Assembly (NCBI GenBank): GCA_027924585.1
Contig: BSBM01000232.1
Coordinates: forward strand, 26,312,501-26,376,500
Direction: 5' to 3'
Source of the DNA: Larix kaempferi
Taxonomy: Eukaryota; Streptophyta; Pinopsida; Pinales; Pinaceae
DNA: 64,000 nt
The notes beneath the pieces were generated by a model. It saw only the letters and a list, made by a program, of their open reading frames with translations, ran no database searches and had not been told where the DNA came from. The position numbers were made by a program, and so were the translations under genes. Of the stretch, positions 33,000 to 44,370 are shown piece after piece; positions within the stretch are counted from its first letter, which is position 1; each line of letters starts with the position of its first letter.

Positions 33000-34690
33000 G
33001 ATTGTTGCTTTGGATTCTTCTGTAAGGAAAACAAAACCATTATTGTTACAAAATTCCTCTACTTTTGATTCCACTTCTCGATGGCCATTTTCATCCCTTT
33101 CCTTTATCAATAATAATAATAATAATTTAATTTTAAGGTCACAGCCGAGCCATACACCAACTTGGTGTATGATACCCCCTTATTTGTGGGACAAGGGACC
33201 CCTTTCGCGCAATGATTTGACTGTTAAGTCTATGGAGGTGTACGTATCCTACCCTCTCCAGATTTTAACATGTGACCTCCTATGAGCCGGAAGAACATGT
33301 TCTCAACTCTTATGCACACTCAAGCTGTACATACCATTCGATAGAGGCAAGTTTAACCCTTTTTAGGTTTTGTTTAAATTGAATAGAAATAGATTCCCTA
33401 GAAGTACCATTAAAAGTAACCCATTGTTAAAGTTACAACATCAAGATTCATTCTCCAGGTCAATATTGTGTGTCAAGATTGAGTCTCGTGTGTCTAGGTA
33501 GTGCCTTATAGGAGCCTGAGTTGGACTCAGGAAACTTGGAGAATAATCTTGAGTTGGACTCAAGAACGATTAAGCTTCATGTGTTGAGACAAGTGCTTTA
33601 TTTGTCAAAGTGATGATGTTGTAAAGTCTTGCTAGTCAAGGCTAAGGTCTTGTGTGTCAAGACAGATCCTCATGTGTTGAGGTGGTGCCTCATGTGTTGA
33701 GGTGATGCTTTGCATGTATGGTGTGTGATGTACTACTAACCATGGTTGAGCTATTAAGTCTCCTCTAGAGACTGGCCACCTCTAGAGTGAATTACTTTAG
33801 CATATAACCACTTGGAATGATAGTAGGACAATATGATCACATCATTGGGAAAATATCCTTAGTATATTTGATATGATAATTAAGATGGCACATGTGGACC
33901 ATGCAGATAAGACAAGAGATAAAGATAAGATGTGATAAGATATGAGAGAATTCGAATTGCACATAAAAGATTTAATTAAGAGAGAATTCAAATTGTTAAA
34001 CTTAGTGAAGACTTCAATAAATCAAAGGAGAACTCGAATTGATCACTACAATGATGTTAACAAGAAATAATTAGTTAAATAAAGTTAACTAAGTGATAAC
34101 AAAGAAGATCTAGTTAACAAAGATGACACTTATGTGAAACTAAAAGATGACACTTATGTTAAACTAAAAGACGACACTTGAGTTGCGACACTTGCATGAC
34201 GACACTTAATTTAGCCACCTAAATAAGTGGGAAAGCTTTCAGTTAAGGGGCGAGTTCATCCTAAGAATCAGTTAAGGCAGTTAATGCACTGCATGAGAAG
34301 AAGGGCACTCTTCTTCATGCAACATTGATACATCTAGATGGAAGGTGAGTTCATCATGAAGTAAGAAGATAAAAATAGAAGCCAATGCATGTGAATAATA
34401 TATAAATATGTTATACAATATTGATGAATTAAATGTGAAGCGAATTCTCTTCTTCCTTGAAGGCAAGGTGCTTCTATTTGTGCAAGATATTATTCTGTCT
34501 CTCTTCTTTATATTTTTCTTGCTCTGTAATTGCACCGTGGGTGCTTGATGTTAAAGACATTCTATGCTATCTATTAATATACTAAGGAAGGCTTTGCTGG
34601 GGTTTTCTCCCTCAAGTCATAGAGGGTTCCCCAGGGTAAATTCATGCGTCGAATGTGATAGCTTTTGTGTATGATTTTTATTTGATTTCA
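33000..34690. mobile_element. Insertion into the LINE; probable copia-like LTR
   Basis: About 1.7 kb separates the LINE endonuclease and RT pieces. It includes an (AAT)n run at 33,109-33,126 and a palindrome ACACCAACTTGGTGT at 33,152. It also has repeated phrases TCATGTGTTGAGGTG(G/A)TG near 33,672 and 33,687 and a ~25-bp repeat GACACTTATGT(G/T)AAACTAAAAGA near 34,125. The right part ends GGGGTTTTCTCCC ... GGTTCCCCAGGGTAAATTCA (34,599-34,644), a layout I know from plant Ty1/copia LTR R-U5 ends. A start at TGTTAAAGTTACAAC (33,425) is possible, but I see no matching target duplication. Confidence 0.45.
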
Positions 34691-35166
34691 AATACTATTG
34701 CATTTCCAAATTAAAGATAAAAAATTAACATCCATATGTATTTAATCTTCTCGACAAAATCCTCTAAAACCACCTACAATTAAATTTCAATGAGATTTCT
34801 TTTAAAATTTATTTTTGAGTTGGATCCAATTCCATCAAGATAGAGAGGTGATTAGAGTCCCCTTCACAACTGATCGATTTCCTAATCCTTATAGGTTTTT
34901 CAAGTCATGGCTTGGAGAACAAAAACCTATTCAACCTTTTGGCTATTCTCACCACTTGATCTTTTATACCTCCATGTAGGTGATAATTTTATTGGCTCAA
35001 TGTCAATCAAATTTGAGTTCTCTAATTTCCTAAAAAAATTAACCACAAAGAGTCTACCTAAGTTGTAGAACCTAAAATCTCCCAAATCCCTAATGAGAAA
35101 TTTAAATATTCCCCAATGATAGTCAACCCCTAGTTCATCCATCCCCAGTTGAAAACCTTTTTCCAA
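34690..35166 (-). pseudogene. LINE apurinic-type endonuclease fragment
   Basis: From 35,166 on the - strand: FRKLENSNLIDIEPIKLSPT then WRYKRSSGEN, matching the 'FxxFIxxxxLxDIxxxGxxFTWxNxR' region near the end of the LINE APE-like endonuclease. SPLYLDGIGSNSKINFK further on fits the 'SDHxPI.L' end. It lies upstream of the RT piece on the same strand, as expected for one L1-type LINE. The 5' part (ORF1 and the endonuclease start) is missing. Confidence 0.65.
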
Positions 35167-35169
35167 TAT

Positions 35170-37885
35170 ACAACTCTATCATTTTAAAGTCCATATATAT
35201 TTGTATTAATTATTACTATAATTATTGCTTATCATATTATTTTTAAAAAAGATCATGAAATATTTATGAGATTGATTAATAATGTGTTTAATTTATATAC
35301 TAACATTCAATCAATTTTACATTATAAATGAAAAAGTCATATATACATAAACATTTAAAAAATTAAAATTAAATAAAAAATAACCATATACTTTTTCTTT
35401 TTTAAACGAGTGGTATACTACCCAAGAGAATATAAACTCTATTTGTAATATTGCATTATAATTTACACAACAAAATTAATTTAATATTAAAAATTTATTA
35501 AATTGTCAATTTCCTCATCTTTTCAATCGTCATAATCCTTACACTATTAAAAAAAACATCATGAGAATATCAAAATAAAGAATTCTATCTCATAAAATGC
35601 ACATTAGGCTTAAAAAGAATGGCAATACTATTTCATTTCTTTGCCATTCTTATCGTCATTAGACTTGAAGACTTGTAATAGAATGCATACCTTTTTTCTT
35701 TAGTGTTAATTTGTGGATATACATAAGTTAAATTAAATTTTATTAATATTTTGCAATTAAATGATCATTATTAATGGTACATTAAAGAAAAAATACAACG
35801 TAGGATTGTGAAGGGAGCGCTTATATATATATATCAAAAAAAAATAATAAAAGTTAAAAGCTTAAATAACTAATTATTTAAGAAAGTATAATATTATTTA
35901 TTTTGATTATGTAGAAGTTAAACAATTAAAAATAAATAAGTTATTAATTAATTTTAACTAATAATTTAATAAATCATATATTTATTTTGATCTTTTGTGT
36001 TGTTTTATGAGGGTTAATTCCTTGTGTTACTTTTTTAGAGGAGATATTTCTATAAGAATGTTTTTTTCTTTCCTTTTTTCTTTATGCTTCAAAAGTTAAT
36101 GAACTTCTCAAATTTATTTAAAAGCATAGAAAGTGAAAACATCTATAAAATTCAATAAAATATGAATAAAATAAAAAGATAAAAGGTTAAAAATATGAAT
36201 GGCTAAAATGAAGAGTAATTTAAACATATTCTTTAATGCTATATATTGTCCTTTTCACAATCTAGAGGAATATAGAAATGACACATTTATCACTAAATTG
36301 CATGTTTGGGAAGATTTGATGTAGATGATACACTGCATGTTTCTTACTTTAATACTTATTTCATTGCAAAGTAAGTGGTGTAATTTTGACCACTCTTTAG
36401 TGACAATATAGAAATTATCTACGAAAAATTAAGGCATTTTCATAATTTAGGACCTCTCATCTCGAATTAATTTATATATCTTCATATGTTGATACATGTG
36501 GTATGCTATCACTTTGGACATATTCAACTTAGTTTATTGTTATCTTTTTACTCTATGTTTAAAAACTAATAGAACATCAGAGAATGAACAAGTACCCTGA
36601 AAAATGTAGTATATTGGATTCAATTAATACTATAATGTACACTTTAAAATTCATTGAAAATTCCAACATAAATCCTACCAACATTGCTAACATGCTTAGA
36701 ATGACCTTGGCTAAGATTTGTTGAAGTTGATCCCATTACAAATATGTCATCACTAATTACAAACGATCTCTTGCTTGATGTTAGTTCCTTAAAACTTTTC
36801 AATTTTTTCATTAATTTTTTTGTAACATAAAACAAAATAACACATATTTTATTAAATTTGAAATTAAATAATAAATCCATAATTAAAAAATAACCAATAT
36901 ATTTGTTTATTTCAATATCATATAAAAACATAATTGTAACTTACTAATGTCACTAATGTAAAAATGTCTTTTTTCATTGACTAATTTTGCTTTACCCACT
37001 CTCCCCGATTGTTCCTCCTCTCTTCTCCTACATTGGACATCATTATTCAATCCGTCGTCATTAGAAGCCATATGATGCGTACATGTATTACAATGATATG
37101 ATATCAAGGTAAGTATATAAAATCCACGGGATAAAACACATACGTAATTTTGCACGAGCCTTGAAAATACACTCACATAACGTTATAGCCATGTGGTTAA
37201 GGAAGATAATAATTAGAGGGGATGTTCTATGCAATTAGCAAAAAACTTATGGAACAAAGGATATAATTAATAGACATTGGATTTTGTACAATGATTGACA
37301 CCATTACAAGCTACTTTAATGCCAATGTATCGACTTGGATGTGTCAAGAATAGGAGTGGGAGTGCAGTGCAATGATAAGAGGGGTGAGATAGTTTGCATT
37401 ATTTTATTTGGTTTAGTTTAAATATTCTATTTTTTCAATATTTTTTGAGCATATTTTTCGTCTAATTTTGTTCGTATTTTGGTTGAAAATCTTTAAAAAT
37501 TCTTAGAATCACATATATTAGTTATGGAAATTGCATAATTTGAGTTTAATGAGGGTATTTGAGGATGCTAAATCTATTTATGGATTCAAAAATACAATTT
37601 AAACACGTAGAGATTTGAATTTTACCAAGAATTTTTTTACCGGATTTCGATCAAAACCCACGATAAAGTAGAAAACGTAGAATAAATAGACTACTCCATT
37701 TTATTTTACTATAAACTAATGGGTAAGCTTATTAATAAAGACTTAAGATAGCAAATTATGGTTTATTTCAAGGGAAGAATAAAATAGAAACAATAATTTA
37801 GTAATAATAATTATTGATATTAATAGAATTTTATTCAATATTTATTGATTAATTTATATAGTTAGGGTTGAGATTTAGTTTGTTA
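35170..37885. other. Very AT-rich desert
   Basis: No recognised gene. Two overlapping - strand frames (37,176-36,907 and 36,931-36,644) are open for ~90 codons each; one contains HHMASNDDGLNNDVQC followed by a charged stretch. I cannot match them to any family and the base composition favours chance. TATATATATATA at 35,821-35,832 is a microsatellite. Confidence 0.45.
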
Positions 37886-37904
37886 TTTAGTTCTTCCATT
37901 TGGG

Positions 37905-38235
37905 ATAAGTAATAGTATAAGAGGAAGAGTATGAGGAGGAATGGAGAGTAGAGAAAGAGGGGGAAAGGGAAAGAAAGAAAAAGGTGAGGGAGAGGGAGAA
38001 ACAAAGAGGAAGAGGAGGAGGGCGAAGGAGAATAAAAAAAAGGAAGAAGAAGAGAAAAGGGAGTGGATAAAGAGAGAAGTGGGGTGAGGTAGGGAAAGAA
38101 AGGAGAGAGAGCCCAGGGAGAAAAAAATAAGGAAAGGGAGAGGGAGAGGAAGGGGAGGGAGAAGGGAAGGAGAAGGCGATATAGAATAAAAAGAGAAAGA
38201 TAGAGGACAAGAAGAATAAAAGGAGGATATAATAG
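37905..38235. repeat. 330-bp polypurine (GA/GGA) tract
   Basis: The + strand is almost uninterrupted purine (GAGGAAGAG, GAGAGGGAG, GAAGAAGAG), with only scattered T or C. The complementary frames give two 119-residue Ser/Phe/Leu-rich translations, which are artefacts of the pyrimidine strand. Such tracts can form triplex DNA. Confidence 0.85.
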
Positions 38236-38239
38236 GATT

Positions 38240-39247
38240 CATCCAAATTTCATAGGAATAATTTATTTTACTCTAAAAAATGTCAAAATTGTCCAAAAAC
38301 TATATACAACCATTAAAAATTTGAATATTTTTAAAAAAAATATTGCCAAACATTTTATGGTTGGAAATTTGATTATTAACAATATTCGCCAAGGTTTCCA
38401 CACTTTAAGAAAATTATGGATCCTTAAAATTTTCACTGGTGATGGGAATCCAAGAGATTTGGTGAAATACCCTCAAATCTCTCTTTCTTAATGCCCCACA
38501 AATCTCTTTCAACACCAAGAAGTTCTGCTCCAAATTTCATGAGAGATGAAATGAACATGACCTTGTTTTTCCCCTTTATTTCCAAAATGTAAAGGGAGTA
38601 TGATGGAAACACATGGTTTTCATTGCTTCCCCTTGCTAAGTTATTAGTATATTTGTCAAGGTTGCATTGACTTTATATCAAACCATGACATACAGGCCTT
38701 GATTGTTTATCCATTTTGATGTAAGGCCAATAATGCATCATGCATGCTTTCTACTCGCATCGCTCTTGTTTTTACATTACATACTAATTGTTGTTAGAAT
38801 ATTGAGAATATGCATGAACATATGGAAATATGTTTTCTAACATGCAAAGCAATAATCTATTAGTCTAGCCTTCTATCCATACAAGCAACAATAATCATGT
38901 AAGAAATAAGAGACAAGAGAAAAGAACGATACACTAGATATACGGGAAGGTAGTCTTCTTATTCTTTAGAAATCTCCATCTTACAATACATGTCATCCTC
39001 ATATAGCTAGGGGTATGGAATATTTACATCCCATAATACATGTGAGATAAATGATTGTCCACCTCCTTATGTAATGAATGGTATTAAGAGATTTTATAAC
39101 ATGATGCATGTGGGATAAATCTATTTTATAATATTAGAGTTATTTATGCCTTTTAATCCAGAATACTACACAAGTCATCATTACATATTCCAATGCTTCC
39201 CCTTAATGATGATTGAGAAAAAAAATACAAATGGAGTAAGGTGGCAT
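38240..39247. other. AT-rich interval, nothing recognised
   Basis: I find no supported gene, RNA or repeat in this kilobase between the polypurine tract and the SINE. Confidence 0.5.
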
Positions 39248-39260
39248 CACCTTAACAATT

Positions 39261-39507
39261 GTTTTTTTTGTTTGCTTGAATCTCCCTGACTTACGGGAGT
39301 GGCGTGTGGTATGAGAAACCACGAACCAGGGGCATCTAAGCCATCAAAATCACCTGAAGATTGCACCTGGCCTAGACCGCACCAGCCTCAACTTGAATGA
39401 GTTTTTGGGTGTCGCCTCCCAGCTAAGTCACCCATAAGGGGAGTGGAACTCAAGTCGCCTTGTTGACGAGACCCACACTTTAATCAAGTGAGCTAGCGAA
39501 AATTGAC
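39261..39507 (-). mobile_element. tRNA-derived SINE
   Basis: Read on the - strand, the ~247-bp body begins GTCAATTTTCGC. It then has a pol III box A-like TAGCTCACTTGA (39,494-39,483) and, about 27 nt on, a box B-like GACTTGAGTTCC (39,456-39,445), as in tRNA-headed plant SINEs. It ends in an A8 tail (T8 on the + strand, 39,262-39,269). A 13-bp target duplication flanks it: CACCTTAACAATT (39,248-39,260) and CACCTTATCAATT (39,508-39,520), one mismatch. The tail lies next to the left copy, exactly as expected for target-primed insertion. Confidence 0.82.
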
Positions 39508-39774
39508 CACCTTATCAATTATTACTAAAAATTATAATTATAATTTAATAACAATAATTATAGGATTATAAAAATAATTATTAAAAAATAAAAATATTAT
39601 TATTTTAATAATTATAATCTAATTATTATTATAATAAAAAGACATTTGATATACATGTAAAGCTAGATGTGCATGTATAAGATGGAAATAATATACAAGT
39701 AAAAACTTTTAAGCAATACAAACAACTAATGATGTGTATTCTCTACTTTCGATGTCAGTGCATATTTAACTCTT

Positions 39775-39975
39775 TTGTTTTTGGTTTGGGCCAGAACTAA
39801 GACTGAACTTAATTCCTTCATGACTTACAAAGTTGAACATATATATCGGGAATACAATTCACAGGCGGATCAGCTATCTAAAGCAGCCCTGGATGGTGAG
39901 GCTGGCTACTTACATTGGGAAGAACTTGTGGAAGATCAACTTGTTGATTCTGGGATTTTGTATTTTCTGGATTAG
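39775..39975 (+). pseudogene. LINE-type RNase H C-terminal fragment
   Basis: The frame holds ELNSFMTYKVEHIYREYNSQ followed by ADQLSKAALDGEAG and ends DSGILYFLD. HIYREYNSxADxLSK is the last conserved block of the plant-type RNase H domain (RVT_3) that trails RT in some plant LINEs. The catalytic Asp in AD is kept. The first three-quarters of the domain are missing. It is on the opposite strand to the LINE at 29-35 kb and so represents a different insertion. Confidence 0.65.
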
Positions 39976-39999
39976 TATTTCTTCTGAACATTTGAAGTA

Positions 40000-41040
40000 T
40001 TTCTAGAAGAACAATGTAATTTTGCTATATATGTTATCTGGGGGGTTTATTGCAGATCCTAGGTTGTAAAAATGGGATATCTTGGACAAGACACACATGT
40101 TTGATTTTATCATGTACTATTTGATTCAGAATTGAATATCAATAGTATGCTTTTTTTCACGGGAAAAAAACTCTTTTCTTTTTCCATATATTTGAAAAGG
40201 TTGCCGCACAAAAGAAAACACCATTTTTTTTGGAAAAAGGTGAAATTTGACTACATGTAAATTTTCCTACCCATAATCATAATTTTATTAGGTTGAATTT
40301 TGTTAATATATTTTGAATTTTAAATTTGTGAAATTCTTTGAATTTATTTTTAGTGTATTAATGAATGGTTTTTGTATTTTGTGGTGATAGACAATAATAT
40401 CAGGTAACCCTAACTGGGGTGTTGGTGTATGCGATCAAAATGATTACATACATTCAGTAAAAGAGTAATTTTTAAGGGCGAAATTTTGCCAATTGGTTAT
40501 TTTTCGGGCTTTAAAAAAATCGCTATTTGGTCATTTTGAGTCTCTATTATCACCTATATTTACATAAGAATTGTTTTTTTTTATCATAATATTCGCCAAA
40601 ATTTACATATTTTAGGAGTAAATTGTATGTTTCATATTTAATATTCACCTACCTACCTATACATGCTTTTTTCAATCCAAAATAATTGCTTAGGATACTA
40701 TACTTAAGTATAATAATAGAATCCTTAAAAAATACCCCGTGAATCGGTAATCAATCATGTATATAATGCCACTACAAATCTTGCTCCTAATGAATGCAAT
40801 TATTTTGTGCAGAAATCATTAGAAAACAACTCATAATCATCCCAAATTTCCTGATATTAGTGATGAGAAATGTTATTGCCTTTGCACAAAATGAAAAGGC
40901 ATAGAGAGAAGAAGAATCCTTAGGTCATCATCTAGGAAGGAGGAAAACAATATCACTCCTTGGTAAGATAGTGAAAACATGTTTTTTTGTCATTTTCATA
41001 TAGTTTTAATATTTTTTCTATTTTGATACTAATTGTATTT
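40000..41040. other. AT-rich interval, nothing recognised
   Basis: No supported gene or repeat in the kilobase before the CACTA pseudogene. Confidence 0.5.
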
Positions 41041-41059
41041 ATTTATTTATAAAATTTAC

Positions 41060-42330
41060 AAAGACAAGATTACCAATGCTTGTAATTCCAAATGATACAA
41101 TTTGTAGTAGATATGGTGAGGGTGATGGAATTGAAGCTGATACTATGGAAGAAAATGGCCCTAATATCGTTGAGAATGAAAGAATAAATAGGTTGATCCG
41201 TGACATATTTGTTTCCATGGACGAGAATGCACCTATGGATGAGATTTATGAAGATATTACCGATGTATCTCTTATTGATAATGCACCAAAACCCTTATAC
41301 AAAGACTTAAATACAAGTCTTATCTCTTGTCTTTTGTTGCTAGTAAACTTGAAGGTATTGAACGGCTTATAAAACACATGTATGCCAGAGATCTTAAGGT
41401 ATGAAAGTTTTTTTGAATATAAATACATTTTTTTGTGATTTTCTTCTCATTGTGATATATATCCCCTTAATTTTTATTTTCTAGTATCTAAAATTAAATT
41501 TTCTTGTAGATTGTTGGGTGATATTCTCCTACCACCATCAAATACTTTACCTCGTATATATAAGGAAATGTGTGTCACTATGAAAGATATAGGATTGGTG
41601 TATAACACAATTGATGCATATCCTAATGATCATATTAGATATTATGGAAAAAAACATAACAAATTGGATGTCCTGAATGTGGAATTAGTAGATATTGAAT
41701 GCCCTAAATGTGGAATAAGGTAACAAATATGGTGCTCGTCAAATTTTTTCATCATATCCCCATAGTTCCACATTTCCAATGATTGTTCAAGTGCAAAAAC
41801 ATATCACACTTTATGGACTATCATGCATAGAAGAAAAGTGAAGATGGTATTATGCAAATTCCTGGAGATGATTCTCCATGTAGGGACATTGAGGAAATAT
41901 GACCTGTTTTTAAAGAAAAACCTCATAATGTTAGGATTTTATTGTCAATTGTTGGTGTAAATCCATTCGAAGAGCTTAGATCCATTTTCTTTGTTTGGCC
42001 AATTTTTATTATAAACAATAACCTTCCTCCTTGGATGTCGATAAAGAGGGAGAACATCATGCTGGAATTAATTATTCTGATTATTTATTTTTAGGAATGT
42101 TAACAACATATAACCAATTCATTTTTTTCATTTTTGTTACATTTTTTCATATACAAGAACTTAATTATTTATATTTCCAAATAACTAGGTAAGCACCAAG
42201 TTAGATATATGGATATATATTTTGAGCCTCGTTTTTATGAGCTTTTAAATTATGGGCCAACATAAATATGTATAACATATCCAGGTCAAAAAAAAATTTC
42301 AATTGAATCATGCACCATGGCTTACACATA
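41060..42330 (+). pseudogene. CACTA (En/Spm) transposase, TNP2-type fragment
   Basis: Motifs follow the order of the CACTA Transposase_21/TNP2 domain. They are KPLYKDLNTSLIS (41,290), then ILLPPSNTLPRIYKEMCVTM and YNTIDAYPNDHIRYYGKKH (about 41,520-41,660), a CPKCGIR zinc half (41,701), DGIMQIPGDDSPCRDIEE (about 41,843), HNVRILLSIVGVNPFEELRS (about 41,926) and NNNLPPWMS (42,016). Matches continue past 42,200 with MDIYFEPRFYELLNYG. Several stops and frameshifts are present, and gaps at 41,400-41,510 may be an intron or decay. The enzyme would cut and paste elements with CACTA ends. I did not find the termini. Confidence 0.82.
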
Positions 42331-42409
42331 AATTATCTATCATATAAAAAACTAAAAAAAAGGCATAATATTAAAGAAAATGGAGAGCCCGTGGCCATAA
42401 CTTGTAGAG

Positions 42410-42520
42410 CATAGTGGAGGAGTGTCTGCAGCGGAGTGGGGGATCCCACAGACCATAATGGAGGAGTCAATAGACCATAGTGGAGGATCCCACAGAGCCA
42501 TAGTGGAGGATCCCATGCCC
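42410..42520. repeat. Short tandem repeat (CATAGTGGAGGATCCCACAGA)
   Basis: About five degenerate copies of a ~22-bp unit (CATAGTGGAGGAGT, CATAATGGAGGAGTC, CATAGTGGAGGATCCCACAG) occur in a row. Overlapping - strand ORFs come from this repeat and from its period. Confidence 0.7.
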
Positions 42521-42879
42521 ACACATAGAGAAGACAAATTCTCCTAGAAAGGAGACAAAGTCAAACTGGAGAAAATACAAATTCGAGTTACATATGAGAC
42601 AAATCGACCCCACAACGCCTCCTAAATTGGTGGGTCCATGATTTTCTTGGTTTAAAAATTCAATACTCATTTTGGGAAAAAATAAATGAATGGTTTTTAC
42701 TCTACCTTTGTTAAAAAATTCAATATCTAATTAGGGTTTAGGGTGTTTAAGAAAATGACTCAAATATTTCCATAAGATCCCAAACAACCCCATAGGATAT
42801 GTTCAATGACTAATATTCACAGCTCCATTAAACCCCTTATCTATGAAATGATAAAATTTGAATCCAAAAAACTTGAAGT

Positions 42880-43140
42880 TGCATAATGTTCCATTCCAAA
42901 TGAACTAAATCCAAGTGTCTACTACTTCACCCGGGGGATTGATATTATCTTTACTACCTACCCATATGTATTTGTAACATTTAAGACATTTTTTTATAAT
43001 TCTTTTAGGAATACTAGAAAAAGGAATCCAATAAACATGGGTGGCATCAATCTCACTCTTTATGAGAATCAATATCACCCCCATGAATAGCCATATGTTA
43101 TACCACGAGTCAATTCTCTTGTTGTTATGATCATACAAGT
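42880..43140 (-). pseudogene. LINE RT C-terminal scrap
   Basis: From about 43,138 on the - strand: NIWLFMGVILILIKSEIDAT, then VYWIPFSSIPKRIIKKCLK and YIWVGSKD. This is the L1-type pattern 'GRxxLIKSVLxxIPxYxMxxxxIPKxVxxxIxKxxRxFLWxG' that follows the RT palm. It is truncated on both sides and sits directly before element 2. Confidence 0.75.
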
Positions 43141-43337
43141 AGTGTTTATCCTTTTAGGTGTAATTATCTTATTTTAACTGGAATCTTGAATAATTCATAA
43201 TTTCATTAAATGTCATTAAATGATTTAAGGTGTAAAGAGAGAAACCGGTTGATAATATGAACCTTGGACTACTATAATTTATTACAAATGAGAATAGATT
43301 TATGAAAATTAATTTGCATAGCTTGAACAATGTAATA

Positions 43338-44281
43338 TAATATAAAATGGATAAATATATATTTTTTTACCTATTTGGAGGTTTTGGGGTCACAAGATTG
43401 GATGAATTGGATTGCAGGGCCCATTTTAGGGGCATGTCTCACTTTTTAGATTTAGGGTAAAAAACCGTCTGAAAACTTCTAAGGCCATTTTGAGGGATTA
43501 AATGACACTTTTGTTTTCTCAAACCTTAATTTGAACCAAAATTCCATATTATGCACACTGATACATTTCCGATGGTCCAAAAATTTCCTCAAATGGAGTC
43601 CGTATGAAGAAGCTATGCCTCCCGCAAGTTGACTTACTTAGTTGACCACCTTGGTTCCTAGTGGATTCCACATCAGCTCTCATTTTTCACACATGTGGAG
43701 CTATTCACGTGTATAAATTCACACATGTGGAGCTAGTTACGTGTGTAACTTCAATAAAATTATAGATGGACCAAATCCCTAACCCTAATCGGTAGGTTAG
43801 GCATGCAAAAATAAACCCTAAAAGTAACACTAGACGGGTGTCGGGCTATGTTAAGTACCGGGCCGCTAGGAAAAGAAGGGGGTTCCATCCTTTTGATGTA
43901 TTGTATTGTTCCATAGTTGAGAAAAAAAATGTGAGTGAATTTTAGAGAAGAACATAGGATATAAGAGATCTTGTAGTATCCATTCTGGCCATAGAGTCAT
44001 AGGGAATTCCATAGAGAGTACTATTTCCTTTGTATTTGCAATTTAACATAAAGAGAAAGCCATAATACTCATTTGTGGTTGGTTTTTTCCCCATAGTGGG
44101 TTTTCCCAGGGTATATCTTGTGTTATTGTGTGTATTGTGTACTTATTTTCTCTAGTTATTCTTGTTTCAGTTCTAGTTATTTGACGTTCAATAAAATATA
44201 AGCCAATTAAATAAGAACTACGTTGTAAGATTCGTTGCGATGAACTGTTCCAGTGGAATATCCACCATAGTTTACAGATCA
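43338..44281 (+). repeat. Element 2 5' LTR
   Basis: It starts TAATATAAAATGG, where the 3' copy reads TGATCCAAAATGG, and ends TTTACAGATCA. It matches 48,936-49,836 throughout, including GGGGCATGTCTCACTTTTTA and CACACATGTGGAGCT. The latter phrase occurs twice in this 5' copy, with slight spacing changes (about 43,686-43,740). Confidence 0.92.
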
Positions 44282-44284
44282 TAT

Positions 44285-44296
44285 TGGTATCAAGGA
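44285..44296 (+). promoter_or_regulatory. Element 2 primer-binding site, initiator tRNA-Met type
   Basis: TGGTATCAAGGA lies 3 nt after the LTR. Its first eight bases match the standard TGGTATCA start of plant initiator-tRNA-Met primer sites. Confidence 0.8.
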
Positions 44297-44370
44297 AATT
44301 TTTCTTTTGATTTTTGTGGGAAATCGCAAGATCTAGTAGGCACTGGAAAAAAAGTCTTCAAACTTTAGCC

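Noticed and set aside
36644-37176. Two - strand ORFs as a possible small host gene
   Set aside because: No recognisable domain, very AT-rich composition and no splice or promoter evidence; mentioned only as part of the desert.
37883-38246. Two overlapping 119-codon - strand ORFs rich in Ser, Phe, Leu and Pro
   Set aside because: They are the translation of the pyrimidine strand of a polypurine tract; the composition alone explains the lack of stops.
44043-44282. - strand ORF of 79 aa in the element 2 LTR
   Set aside because: It lies wholly within a non-coding LTR and is broken in the other LTR copy.
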